A DNA stretch of 29,337 nt from Moduliflexus sp964602655 (GTDB taxonomy: Bacteria > Moduliflexota > Moduliflexia > Moduliflexales > Moduliflexaceae): NCBI GenBank assembly GCA_964602655.1, contig CAZRSF010000079.1, forward strand, positions 1-29,337, written 5' to 3'. Shown here piece by piece: positions 7,420 through 14,816 of this stretch. The position numbers and the translations under genes are program-made. Numbering within the stretch: the first letter of the stretch is position 1; every line of letters begins with the position of its first letter. The notes beneath the pieces are model-generated. The model was not told the origin of the DNA. It ran no database searches and saw nothing but the letters and a program-made list of their open reading frames with translations.

Positions 7420-8193
7420 ATGATGAATGCAACCGCAAAACAGGCATTTGATTTATCGCAGGAACGAGTATTGATTACTGGCGGCGGAACGGGATTAGGG
7501 TTTGGCATGGCGCAGTGTTTCATCGGCGCGGGCGCGCAAGTGATTCTGACCGGGCGGCGCGAAGATGTCCTGCAAGACGCCGCTCGCGCACTTGATGGCA
7601 AGGTTTCCTATTACGTGCATGATGTCACCGATTTCGAGGCGGCCTCGCAGTTGATCGCCTCAATCGAAGCCGCCGAAGGGCATGTGACTACGCTGATTAA
7701 TAATGCCGGACATCATGTGAAAAAATCAGTTGAGGAAACCAGCCTTGCGGACGTGCGCTCCATTCTCGATACGCATCTTCTGGGGGCGTTTGCCTTGACG
7801 CAAGCGGTGATTCCCGGCATGAAAACGATGGAAAGGGGGAATATTATTTTTATCGCTTCGATGGCGTCGCTGTTCGGCATTCCGAAAGTCGTGGCGTATG
7901 CCGCTGCGAAAGCCGGAGCGCTGGGCATGGTGAGAACATTGGCAACCGAATTGTCGCCAAAGGGGATCCGCGTCAATGCCATTGCGCCGGGGTGGATTCA
8001 AACCCCTATTTTTCTTCGAACCGTCGCCAACGATCCGGAGCGAAGAGACAAAATCCTCTCGCGTACGCCGCTAAACATGTTCGGAGAGGCTGAAGATGTC
8101 GGATGGGCGGCTGTCTATCTCTGTTCGCCCGCCGCGCGTTTCATGACTGGTGTCTGTTTGCCTGTGGACGGAGGGGTCTCTATCGGATTTTAA
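7420..8193 (+). CDS. Short-chain dehydrogenase/reductase, probable fructuronate/mannonate oxidoreductase
   Basis: NAD(P)-dependent oxidoreductase of the classical SDR family, 257 residues, cytoplasmic. Seen: the cofactor-binding TGGGTGLG at residues 20-27, GRR after the second strand, NNAG, and the catalytic set Ser147, Tyr160 and Lys164 (YAAAK), followed by RVNAIAPGWIQTP. It lies between a TRAP importer and mannonate dehydratase with only 9 bases before uxuA. By analogy with the Bacillus YjmF type, an SDR beside uxuA usually interconverts D-fructuronate and D-mannonate; gluconate 5-dehydrogenase-like activity is the main alternative. Two ATGs in a row (7420, 7423) lack a strong ribosome binding site, so the exact start is uncertain by a codon. 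Confidence 0.88.
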   Translation: MMNATAKQAFDLSQERVLITGGGTGLGFGMAQCFIGAGAQVILTGRREDVLQDAARALDGKVSYYVHDVTDFEAASQLIASIEAAEGHVTTLINNAGHHVKKSVEETSLADVRSILDTHLLGAFALTQAVIPGMKTMERGNIIFIASMASLFGIPKVVAYAAAKAGALGMVRTLATELSPKGIRVNAIAPGWIQTPIFLRTVANDPERRDKILSRTPLNMFGEAEDVGWAAVYLCSPAARFMTGVCLPVDGGVSIGF

Positions 8194-8202
8194 GGTGAAA
8201 CT

Positions 8203-9282
8203 ATGAAATTAGGGTTAGGTTTTTATCGCGATTCGTTGACGCAAGAAAATTTTTCATTTGCAAAACAGGCTGGAGCGTCCCATATAGTCGTTCATTTGAC
8301 GAATTATTTTGCCGGGCGCGATCCGCATTTGAGCAGCGGAAGCGATGAATGGGGCTGGGGGATTGCCAGCGGAGCGCTGTGGACGTATGATGAATTGATG
8401 GACATCAAAAAGGCCGTCAATCATGCCGGGTTGGAATGGGAAGCGATTGAAAACTTTAACCCGCTTCATTGGCATGACGTGTTGTTGGATGGCCCGAAAA
8501 AAGCCGAACAGCTTGAGTATCTCAAGATAATGCTGCGCAATATCGGCAAAGCCGGCATTCCAATCATGGGCTATAATTTTAGTATTGCAGGCGTGTGGGG
8601 ATGGACAACCGAACCGAAAGGGCGGGGCGGGGCTGTGACGCAGGTGTTTGACGCGGAAACGGTTGATCTGACGACGCCGATTCCAGCGGGCATGGTGTGG
8701 AATATGGTCTATGACCCGAAGGCGCCGCTTGGCCGCGTATCGCCTGTCAGCAGCGAAGAACTCTGGCAGCGCCTGGAATATTTTTTGCGCGTAATCGTGC
8801 CGGTTGCCGAAGAAAACGGCGTCACGCTCGCGCTGCATCCTGATGATCCGCCGGTCGAATCCCTGCGCGGCGCGGCGCGATTAGTGAACCAGCCGCACAA
8901 ATATCAGCGCGTGTTCGATCTTGTGCCAAGCCCGGCAAATTGCGCCGAATTGTGCATGGGCTCGATTCAGGAAATGTCAGATGGCAATCTCTATGACACA
9001 TTAGAGACGTTAAGCAAGCAGAAAAAAATCGCGTATGTACATTGCCGAAACGTTCGAGGACGGGTGCCGCGTTATCATGAAACCTTTATTGATGATGGCG
9101 ATATTGACATGGTAAAAGCGCTGTCTATTCTCGCGAAGAATGGTTTTGACGGCGTGCTGATTCCGGATCACACGCCGGAAATGAGCACGGCAGCGCCCTG
9201 GCATACGGGAATGGCCTTTGCGTTAGGCTATCTTCGCGGAGTGCTTCAGGCGCTTGACACTGCGACAAGGAGCGTATCATGA
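8203..9282 (+). CDS. uxuA: Mannonate dehydratase
   Basis: Dehydrates D-mannonate to 2-keto-3-deoxy-D-gluconate, the last pathway-specific step of hexuronate degradation; a cytoplasmic TIM-barrel metalloenzyme. At 359 residues it has UxuA length. The metal-ligand set known for UxuA can be placed: His212 in LHPDDPP, Cys251 in ELCMGSIQEM, His280 in VHCRNVRG and Asp322 in LIPDHTPEM. The N-terminal part shows WGWGIASGALWTYDEL and EWEAIENFNP, also typical. Start ATG at 8203 has AAGGTG 6 bases upstream, 9 bases after the SDR stop. Its TGA overlaps the ATG of the next gene (ATGA, 9279-9282). The operon suggests the substrate comes in through the TRAP system. Confidence 0.96.
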   Translation: MKLGLGFYRDSLTQENFSFAKQAGASHIVVHLTNYFAGRDPHLSSGSDEWGWGIASGALWTYDELMDIKKAVNHAGLEWEAIENFNPLHWHDVLLDGPKKAEQLEYLKIMLRNIGKAGIPIMGYNFSIAGVWGWTTEPKGRGGAVTQVFDAETVDLTTPIPAGMVWNMVYDPKAPLGRVSPVSSEELWQRLEYFLRVIVPVAEENGVTLALHPDDPPVESLRGAARLVNQPHKYQRVFDLVPSPANCAELCMGSIQEMSDGNLYDTLETLSKQKKIAYVHCRNVRGRVPRYHETFIDDGDIDMVKALSILAKNGFDGVLIPDHTPEMSTAAPWHTGMAFALGYLRGVLQALDTATRSVS

Positions 9283-10313
9283 CAGAACAACAATGGGAAT
9301 GTCTATTGGCCGTGATTCGAGGAGAAGCGGTTCAGCCGCTTCCTGCGGGATTTATTATTGACAGCCCCTGGCTGCCGAACTGGGCCGGCGTATCGCTGCT
9401 CGATTACTTCACCAACGAACAAGTCTGGTTTGACGCAAATATGAAAGCGTTGACGCAGTTTCCCGAAATGATCGCGCTGCCGGGCTTCTGGTCAGAGTTC
9501 GGCATGTGTACGGAGCCGTCCGCCTTCGGCGCGGTTTGCCAGTGGGAAGAAAATGAATTTCCATTTGCCAGGCCGATCATCAAAACCCTTGACGATGTGA
9601 AGCGAATCGAACCGCCGAACCCGAGAAAAGACGGGCTGCTGCCGTTTGTTATTAAGCGGCTTCAGCATTTTCAGCCAGACATCGAGCGTATTGGGCATCG
9701 CATTCGGTTTGCCGTTGCCAGAGGTCCGCTCAATATCGCCTCGTTTCTTATGGGAACAACGGAGTTTCTGACCGCCATCAAAACCGATCCGGATGTGATG
9801 CACCAGTTGTTGACGATCATTTCAGATTTTTTAATCGCCTGGATTCAGTATCAGCGAGAATGTTTTCCGACGATTGACGGCCTCTTGATGTTAGATGATA
9901 TTGTGGGGTTCGTCAGTAAACGCGATTTTGAGCAGTTTGGACGTCCGTATCTTAAAAAAATTTACGCGGCTGATGTGTCTGTCAAATTTTTTCATAATGA
10001 CGCGCCAGCGAAAGCCTCAGCGCCCTACCTCTCGGAAATCGGAATCAATATGTTCAATTTCGGCATTCAGCATACGCTGGCGGAGATGAAAGCCTGGACG
10101 GAGAACCGGGTCGTTTTAGTCGGCAACATCCCGCCGCGCGATGTGCTTGCCAAAGGGACGCCGGAACAAGTGGCTCGCGCCGTCACGGACATGCTCGCAG
10201 GACTAAGCGACACCACCCGATTGCTTTTCTCATGCGCTGGCGGTATGCCGCCTGGCGTCTCGACAGAAAATATTCAGAGCGTACTTCACGCAGTTTCTTC
10301 TTATCGTCAATAA
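9279..10313 (+). CDS. Uroporphyrinogen-decarboxylase-family protein of unknown role in a sugar-acid operon
   Basis: TIM-barrel protein of the UroD/MtaA/CmuA superfamily, 344 residues, cytoplasmic. The C-terminal half is the recognisable part: a VKFFHNDAP segment, then NFGIQHTL, VLVGNIPPRDVLAKGTPEQV and LFSCAGGMPPGVSTENI. In corrinoid-dependent methyltransferases the corresponding sites form a zinc site H-x-C...C; here they are His239, Asp241 and Cys319, so the middle cysteine is aspartate. The arginine-rich N-terminal motif of true HemE is not evident, so heme synthesis is unlikely. It overlaps uxuA by 4 bases and so is co-translated with it. The substrate is unknown; a demethylase or a sugar-acid lyase-like role are guesses only. 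A 9-bp hairpin follows the stop. Confidence 0.85.
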   Translation: MTEQQWECLLAVIRGEAVQPLPAGFIIDSPWLPNWAGVSLLDYFTNEQVWFDANMKALTQFPEMIALPGFWSEFGMCTEPSAFGAVCQWEENEFPFARPIIKTLDDVKRIEPPNPRKDGLLPFVIKRLQHFQPDIERIGHRIRFAVARGPLNIASFLMGTTEFLTAIKTDPDVMHQLLTIISDFLIAWIQYQRECFPTIDGLLMLDDIVGFVSKRDFEQFGRPYLKKIYAADVSVKFFHNDAPAKASAPYLSEIGINMFNFGIQHTLAEMKAWTENRVVLVGNIPPRDVLAKGTPEQVARAVTDMLAGLSDTTRLLFSCAGGMPPGVSTENIQSVLHAVSSYRQ

Positions 10314-10651
10314 TGCGCACAGGCGGCATCTTCATGATGCCGCCCGCCTCGTTTCAAATATCGCTCAAGTTTACAATGGGAAACTCTTGACATATTCCTT
10401 TTTTTCTGCAATAGGTTTTTCTTTAGTAATATCAACTGTAATAAATACGATTCATTAGACATCTTTCCTAAATAAATTCTTTCAGGCAGGGAGAACTCAA
10501 AAGTGCGACATTCGCGTGTTGAAACAGAAACGCTCATATTTGACTTCAGAGCCATTTTTTTGAACCATCCCATGTAAATTCCCCTATTCGCCTGACGAAA
10601 ATATGGGAATTATTTAGGAAAGATGTCTATTATAAAACACAACCAGGGCTT
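10314..10651. other. Gene-poor zone between the sugar-acid operon and the chemoreceptor relic
   Basis: About 340 bases. It begins with a hairpin (ggcggcatc 10322-10330 / gatgccgcc 10336-10344, 5-base loop) just after the UroD-like stop, without a clear T-run. A perfect TTGACA at 10387-10392 with a poor -10 (AATAGG at 10410-10415) points right. The 20-bp inverted-repeat segment described separately occupies 10456-10629. No complete gene is supported. Confidence 0.6.
10456..10629. repeat. 20-bp perfect inverted repeats flanking a 134-bp segment (MITE or invertible segment)
   Basis: tagacatctttcctaaataa at 10456-10475 recurs as its exact reverse complement at 10610-10629. The arms begin and end with TA, so they fit a TA-target insertion of the Tc1/mariner-IS630 kind (18-bp ends plus duplicated TA). 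The interior, read on the minus strand, starts with aggggaatttac before an ATG at 10573 and encodes MGWFKKMALKSN... for about 39 codons up to the left arm, which looks like a real translation start. If flipped, this start would lie downstream of the rightward TTGACA at 10387. No recombinase gene is in the window. Both readings are inference; the repeat itself is certain. Confidence 0.8.
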
Positions 10652-11500
10652 TCATTCGCCAGTGCGTTGGTGCTCAGCAGCAAGGAATTAAACGCCAGCG
10701 CAGAAGTGATGTCGCATGGGGCGTCGTTGCAGGCGGCGGCGAGCGAACAAGCCTCTTCTTCAATGGAACAGATGGCGACGAATATCCGGCAGAATGCGGA
10801 AAATTCGAAGCAGACCGAACACATCGCCCTGCAATCAGCCGACTATGCGGAGCAAGGAAATAAGGTGGTCGCCGAAACAGTCAGCGCCATGAAGCAGATA
10901 TCCGAAAAAATCGCAATTATTGAAGAAATTGCCGGACAGACGCGGCTGTTATCATTGAATGCGACCATTGAAGCGGTGCGGGCGCAGGAACATGGCAAGC
11001 CGTTTTCTGTGGTGGCTGCCGAGGTGCGTAATTTATCTGACGTGACCAGATGCGCCGCCGAAGAAATCAATAAATTAGCGACCTCAAGCGTGGTCGTCTC
11101 TGAAAAAGCCGATCAAATGCTCTCAACGCTCGTTCCCAGTATTCACAAAACAGCGGAGTTAGTGCAGGAAATCAGCGCGGCAACCAGCGAACAAAGCATG
11201 GGAGCGGAACAAATCAATCTCTCCATTCAGCAATTGGATCAAGTCACGCAGCAAAATATGATGCAGGTTGATAAACTGATCTCCACTGCAGTTGCCTTGC
11301 AAAATCAGGCCGAATCATTGCAAACAACCATTGCCTTTTTTCACATCGCCCAAACGCCGTTAGAGCCGCCGAATAAAAAACACCACCTTTCGCTCAATCT
11401 CCCACGTAAACCTGTGAAACGTATCCAAGCCGATACGATGCTTTCATTCGAATCAGGTGTGGGAAAAGACAGGTATGATGATGAATTCGAACGGTATTGA
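10652..11500 (+). pseudogene. 5'-truncated, decayed methyl-accepting chemotaxis protein remnant
   Basis: Encodes only the cytoplasmic signalling coiled coil of a chemoreceptor. The sensor domain, membrane helices and HAMP are missing; the open frame enters from the inverted-repeat segment with no ATG (a TTG at 10667 is the nearest start-like codon). Recognisable parts: SSMEQMATNIRQNAENSKQT, the hairpin tip region and AAEVRNLSD, ending with QLDQVTQQN...SLQTTIAFFHI. The tip, almost invariant in real receptors (QTNLLALNAAIEAARA), reads QTRLLSLNATIEAVRA here, and the following AGEHGKGFAVVA is changed to AQEHGKPFSVVA. Substitutions at the CheA/CheW contact site plus the truncation suggest decay. 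A cytosolic accessory signalling protein is the less likely alternative. Confidence 0.75.
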
Positions 11501-11526
11501 TTTCAAGGCGGTTGCCGATTTTTTCA

Positions 11527-11555
11527 TTGACAAAAACCCCCATGCTCAATAGCGT
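11527..11555 (+). promoter_or_regulatory. Candidate promoter for trpE
   Basis: TTGACA at 11527-11532 is followed after 17 bases by TAGCGT (11550-11555). The leader to the trpE ATG would be about 105 bases. It contains a 7-bp hairpin, tgcgcgg (11627-11633) with ccgcgca (11645-11651), just before the ribosome binding site. No run of Trp codons and no T-tailed attenuator hairpin was seen in the leader. Confidence 0.35.
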
Positions 11556-11666
11556 CTCCGCCGTAAATAACGATGCTCTCCGTCATTTTTTCGTAGTCAA
11601 TATTCTATTCTTTCATTGCGACCAGTTGCGCGGCGTGATAATGACCGCGCACCATCAGGGAACTCC

Positions 11667-13148
11667 ATGAAACCACCATCATTCAGTGAATTTGCAGAAC
11701 TCGCCACGCGCGGCAACGTCATTCCGATTGCCGAATCCATGCTCGCCGACTTGTTGACGCCGGTTTCCGCCTTTCTCAAATATTGCGGCGATGACGAGCA
11801 GGGCTTTTTGTTAGAATCAGTCGAAGGCGGCGAAAACGTTGCCCGTTACTCCTTTTTAGGCCGCCGACCGTCGGAATGGATTCGATACGACGGGCAGGCC
11901 GTGACAGTGACATCTCAACACAAAGAAGAGACGTTTGCCACCGACATTTTCAGTTATTTGCAGAGCCGCGTCCAGAAGTATCGCTTTGTCAAAAACCCCG
12001 ATCTTCCCTATTTCTTAGGCGGGATCGTCGGCTATTTCGGCTACGATACCGTGCGTCTCCTTGAAAAAATCCCGGAAAAGAATGCGCCGCGCCCGGATGT
12101 TCCCTGGGCAAGCTTCGGCATTTACGAAACCGTGTTAGCGTTCGACCATGTGCAGCAGCGGATTTTGATTATTACCAATATCTTTTTGGATGAAAATTCC
12201 GATCTGCGGGAAGCGTATGACGCCGCGCTGCAACGCATTGCCGACGTGAAACAGACGTTGCGCGCGCCAGTGGCCTTCGCCGAACAGACTGCGCCGCAGC
12301 CCGCCACGCGCGGCATCACCTCGAACATGACGCGGGAAGCCTACTGTCAGGCGGTGGAACAGGCGAAAGAACATATTCGCGCCGGCGATATTTTTCAGGT
12401 CGTGCTGTCGCAGCGCTTTTCGCGTCCTGTGACCGTGCCGCCGTTCAACGTCTATCGCGCCTTGCGAATGCTGAATCCGTCGCCGTACCTCTTTTTCTTG
12501 CGGCACGGCGCGCAGACGATTATCGGCTCAAGCCCGGAATTGCTCGTCAATGTCTGGGGCGGCGAAGTCGTGATTCGTCCGATTGCCGGGACGCGGCCAC
12601 GCGGCAAGACGCCGAAAGAAGACCGCGAATTGGAAATGGATTTGATCAGCGACGAAAAAGAATTGGCGGAACATGTGATGTTAGTTGATTTGGCGCGGAA
12701 CGATGTGGGGCGCGTCTCGAATTACGGCGAAGTGCGCCTGACCGAGCAGATGATTGTCGAGCGCTACAGTCATGTCATGCACATTGCTTCTGAAGTGCGC
12801 GGCAAACTCCGTTCCAATATGGATTCGGTGGACGCCTTCAAAGCCTGTTTCCCGGCAGGCACGCTCTCCGGTGCGCCGAAAGTGCGAGCCATGGAAATCA
12901 TCGAAGAATTGGAACCGGAACGCCGCGGCATTTATGGCGGCGGATTGGGATTTATTGATTTTTCCGGCAATTTGGAAACCTGCATCCTGATCCGCACCGT
13001 CGAAATCCGCGATGGCGTTGCCTATTTTCAGGCCGGCGCGGGAATTGTCGCCGATTCCGTGCCGGAGCGCGAATTCGAGGAAACTATTCACAAATCGAAC
13101 GCGATCCGCGCCGCGATTACGCTGGCGGAAAACGGATTGGGGCAATAA
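11667..13148 (+). CDS. trpE: Anthranilate synthase component I
   Basis: Converts chorismate plus ammonia (supplied by TrpG) to anthranilate, the first step of tryptophan synthesis. The 493-residue protein has the N-terminal tryptophan-binding motif LLES at residues 48-51 and RYSFLG, so feedback inhibition is likely kept. The chorismate-binding domain shows GDIFQVVLSQRF, NPSPYLFFL, GSSPELLV, IAGTRPRG, DEKELAEHVMLVDLARND, FPAGTLSGAPKVRAME and GAGIVADSVPE. I chose ATG 11667 because AGGGA lies 6 bases upstream; a TTG at 11616 would add 17 unlike residues. Unlike classic trp operons, trpG does not follow directly: 2.85 kb with three unrelated genes intervene, bounded by inverted repeats. PabB is excluded by the TrpE-type N-terminus and the linked trpG-trpD. 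Confidence 0.96.
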   Translation: MKPPSFSEFAELATRGNVIPIAESMLADLLTPVSAFLKYCGDDEQGFLLESVEGGENVARYSFLGRRPSEWIRYDGQAVTVTSQHKEETFATDIFSYLQSRVQKYRFVKNPDLPYFLGGIVGYFGYDTVRLLEKIPEKNAPRPDVPWASFGIYETVLAFDHVQQRILIITNIFLDENSDLREAYDAALQRIADVKQTLRAPVAFAEQTAPQPATRGITSNMTREAYCQAVEQAKEHIRAGDIFQVVLSQRFSRPVTVPPFNVYRALRMLNPSPYLFFLRHGAQTIIGSSPELLVNVWGGEVVIRPIAGTRPRGKTPKEDRELEMDLISDEKELAEHVMLVDLARNDVGRVSNYGEVRLTEQMIVERYSHVMHIASEVRGKLRSNMDSVDAFKACFPAGTLSGAPKVRAMEIIEELEPERRGIYGGGLGFIDFSGNLETCILIRTVEIRDGVAYFQAGAGIVADSVPEREFEETIHKSNAIRAAITLAENGLGQ

Positions 13149-13158
13149 AAAGCAATTA

Positions 13159-13369
13159 ACCACGAAACACACAAAATACACGAAAATTTTCACGTTCATC
13201 TTGACTTCGCTCGATGTCTGGGCTGAACAGGAGTGCAAAAGCTTGCTTTTGCCGCGCATAGGGATCGTCTGACTTCGTCAGGCCGCAAAAGCAAGCTTTT
13301 GCACTCCCGTTTATGGTGTCAACGCGATTGAATAATGCTGTATTTCGTGTATTTTGTGTGTTTCGTGGT
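13159..13369. repeat. 211-bp nested inverted-repeat element
   Basis: The outer arms are perfect 27-bp inverted copies, accacgaaacacac... at 13159-13185 and its complement at 13343-13369. A second perfect pair of 23 bp lies inside, ggagtgcaaaagcttgcttttgc at 13230-13252 in part and its complement at 13285-13307. A short ctgacttcgtcag hairpin (13268-13280) forms the centre. The accacgaaacacacaaa type of end sequence is seen as dispersed repeats in many environmental genomes. It fills the gap between trpE and the oxidoreductase gene and codes for nothing, although a spurious in-frame ATG for the next gene lies in its right arm at 13335. Confidence 0.85.
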
Positions 13370-13382
13370 AGCATCTAAAAAA

Positions 13383-13970
13383 ATGAATATTTCACTGATT
13401 CTCGCACACCCGAACCCAGGCAGTTTCAATCATGCGATTGCGGCGGCGGCGCATGAGACGTTGACGCAGCGCGGGCATGCGGTCTTTTTTCATGATTTGC
13501 ATGCCGAACAGTTTCCAGCGCTGCTGCCGTTCGAAGAATTCGCGAAAGACGCTGACGTTCCGCCTGAAATTCAACGTTATTGCGACGAGTTGATCGCCTC
13601 GGACGGCATCATCATCGTGCATCCGAACTGGTGGGGACAGCCGCCCGCTGTGCTGAAAGGCTGGATTGATCGCGTCATCCGTCCCGGCGTCGCCTATCGC
13701 TTTTTAGATGGCGATAACGGCGAAGGCATCGCAGAAGGCTTGCTTCGCGCCAACGCAGCATTAGTGTTTAATACTGGCAATACGCCATTCGAGCGAGAAA
13801 TGAATATCTTCGGCGATCCGCTGGAAGCGCTCTGGAAACGCTGCATTTTTGACTTCTGCGGCGTGAAGCAGTTTTATCGCCGCCTGTTTCAGGTTATCGT
13901 CACCAGTACGCCAGAAATGCGGCAAGCGTGGCTGAATGAAGTGCGGCAGGTTGTCGGCGAGTATTTTTGA
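13383..13970 (+). CDS. NAD(P)H oxidoreductase, flavodoxin-2 fold (KefF/YwrO-like)
   Basis: Flavin-dependent quinone or nitro-type reductase of the NAD(P)H dehydrogenase (quinone) family, 195 residues, cytoplasmic. Seen: the FMN/FAD phosphate loop at the N-terminus, ILAHPNPGSFNHAI, the central HPNWWGQPPAVLKGWIDRV motif that shapes the isoalloxazine pocket, and GVAYRF after it. A late segment TGNTPFERE and a C-terminal CGV fit the family. The ATG at 13383 is preferred; an ATG 48 bases upstream only translates the repeat arm. No clear ribosome binding site was seen. It lies between trpE and an MBL hydrolase with a palindrome on either side. Physiological substrate unknown; quinone detoxification or activation of a K+/H+ antiporter (KefF role) are family options. 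Confidence 0.88.
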   Translation: MNISLILAHPNPGSFNHAIAAAAHETLTQRGHAVFFHDLHAEQFPALLPFEEFAKDADVPPEIQRYCDELIASDGIIIVHPNWWGQPPAVLKGWIDRVIRPGVAYRFLDGDNGEGIAEGLLRANAALVFNTGNTPFEREMNIFGDPLEALWKRCIFDFCGVKQFYRRLFQVIVTSTPEMRQAWLNEVRQVVGEYF

Positions 13971-13975
13971 CGAAA

Positions 13976-14007
13976 AGCCCTGCCAGGGTTCGAACCCTGG
14001 CAGGGCT
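13976..14007. repeat. 32-bp perfect palindrome, GCCAGGG family
   Basis: agccctgccagggttc followed directly by its complement gaaccctggcagggct. It starts 6 bases after the oxidoreductase stop. The core is identical to the palindromes at 15600-15631 and nearly identical to 23152-23184. Confidence 0.9.
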
Positions 14008-14024
14008 GGTTTCCTGGAAATATC

Positions 14025-14732
14025 ATGAGCGGAAAATTACGATGGTTAGGTGTCGCGTTTATCGAATACGTCGCACAAGATGGCAAGCGCATTTTATTTG
14101 ATCCCTGGACGAAATCGCAAGGCAATGATTTATGCCCGTATGCGAACGAAGCGTTTCAGAATACAGACCTGATTTTAGTCAGCCACGATCATTTCGACCA
14201 TGTCGCTTCGGCAGCGGCGATTACGAAACTTTCCGGCGCAAAACTCGGCGGGCCGGACGAAACCATGAAACGCCTCTGCCGCGAAGAAGGGTTGACGCCG
14301 GAGATGATCGTCAATAATGGCGCAGGTTATTTAGTCGGCGGCGGTTTTGAGGAACACTGGATCAAAGTCGTGACCACTCCGGCGCATCACACGTCGAATA
14401 CGTCCATGCCGCTCGGTACGATAGCGATCCTCGCCGACGGCACGACGCTCTATCATACCGGCGACACGTCAATCGTCGCGGAAATGGAGATTTTCGGCAG
14501 ATTATACCCGATGGACATTGTCATGCTGCCGATTTTCGGGCAGGCCACGATGGACTATATTCAGGCGACCGAAGCCGTGCGGCTGCTTAAACCGAAAAAA
14601 GTGATGCCGATCCATTTCGATTTCTGCAAAGACCCGGCGTTCGAAGTTGCTCGATTCGCCCGCTATTGCCGCGACAAAAACCCGTATGTCGAGGTGATCG
14701 AGCCGCAAAAGGATGTGTTTTATGAGGTGTGA
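14025..14732 (+). CDS. MBL-fold metal-dependent hydrolase, UPF0173-like
   Basis: Metallo-beta-lactamase-fold protein of 235 residues, presumed cytoplasmic hydrolase. The metal motif HxHxDH is present as SHDHFDHV (His54, His56, Asp58, His59). Further conserved pieces are PAHHTSNTSMPLG, YHTGDTSI (the second-metal Asp), DIVMLPIFGQATM and MPIHFDF with the last His ligand. The LPI...TM...A and P.HF order matches UPF0173/YtkL proteins, whose substrates are unknown; here HDHFDH replaces the usual HGHGDH. Start ATG at 14025 has a weak GGA 7 bases upstream. It is the second gene of the block lying between trpE and trpG. I would not name a substrate. Confidence 0.88.
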   Translation: MSGKLRWLGVAFIEYVAQDGKRILFDPWTKSQGNDLCPYANEAFQNTDLILVSHDHFDHVASAAAITKLSGAKLGGPDETMKRLCREEGLTPEMIVNNGAGYLVGGGFEEHWIKVVTTPAHHTSNTSMPLGTIAILADGTTLYHTGDTSIVAEMEIFGRLYPMDIVMLPIFGQATMDYIQATEAVRLLKPKKVMPIHFDFCKDPAFEVARFARYCRDKNPYVEVIEPQKDVFYEV

Positions 14733-14743
14733 GGGAAATAATA

Positions 14744-14802
14744 TCTCAGAGGTTGAAACCTCCGTCTATATTCCTTCGCCCTTTCAGGGCGGCGACTGCT
14801 AA
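14744..14802. repeat. Short imperfect palindromic repeat upstream of the Fic gene
   Basis: Two small hairpins, gaggtt-gaa-acctcc near 14750 and cgccct-ttc-agggcg near 14779, lie in the 84-base gap between the MBL and Fic genes. The wording resembles dispersed AGAGGTTGAAACCTC-type repeats. Evidence is modest. Confidence 0.4.
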
Positions 14803-14816
14803 GGTATCATAAACAA

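Noticed and set aside
8254..8838. 194-codon minus-strand ORF within uxuA
   Set aside because: Antisense to well-supported UxuA coding sequence, with no family features or ribosome binding site.
10307..10573. 88-codon minus-strand ORF beginning MGWFKKM as a full gene
   Set aside because: Past the left repeat arm it runs through an A/T-rich gap and then the hairpin and stop region of the UroD-like gene, with no protein-like pattern. Only its first 39 codons, inside the repeat segment, look like real coding sequence.
12681..13259. 192-codon minus-strand ORF over the 3' end of trpE
   Set aside because: Antisense shadow of a strongly conserved enzyme; composition is unlike neighbouring proteins and part of it reads the repeat element.
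13335..13382. Upstream ATG giving a hydrophobic N-terminus to the flavodoxin-fold oxidoreductase
   Set aside because: Those 16 codons are translation of the right arm of the 211-bp repeat; family proteins begin at the phosphate-loop strand, matching the ATG at 13383.
13976..14007. GGTTCGAACC core resembling a tRNA T-arm (also at 15600)
   Set aside because: The motif is simply the centre of a perfect palindrome; no acceptor stem, D-arm or anticodon arm can be built around it.
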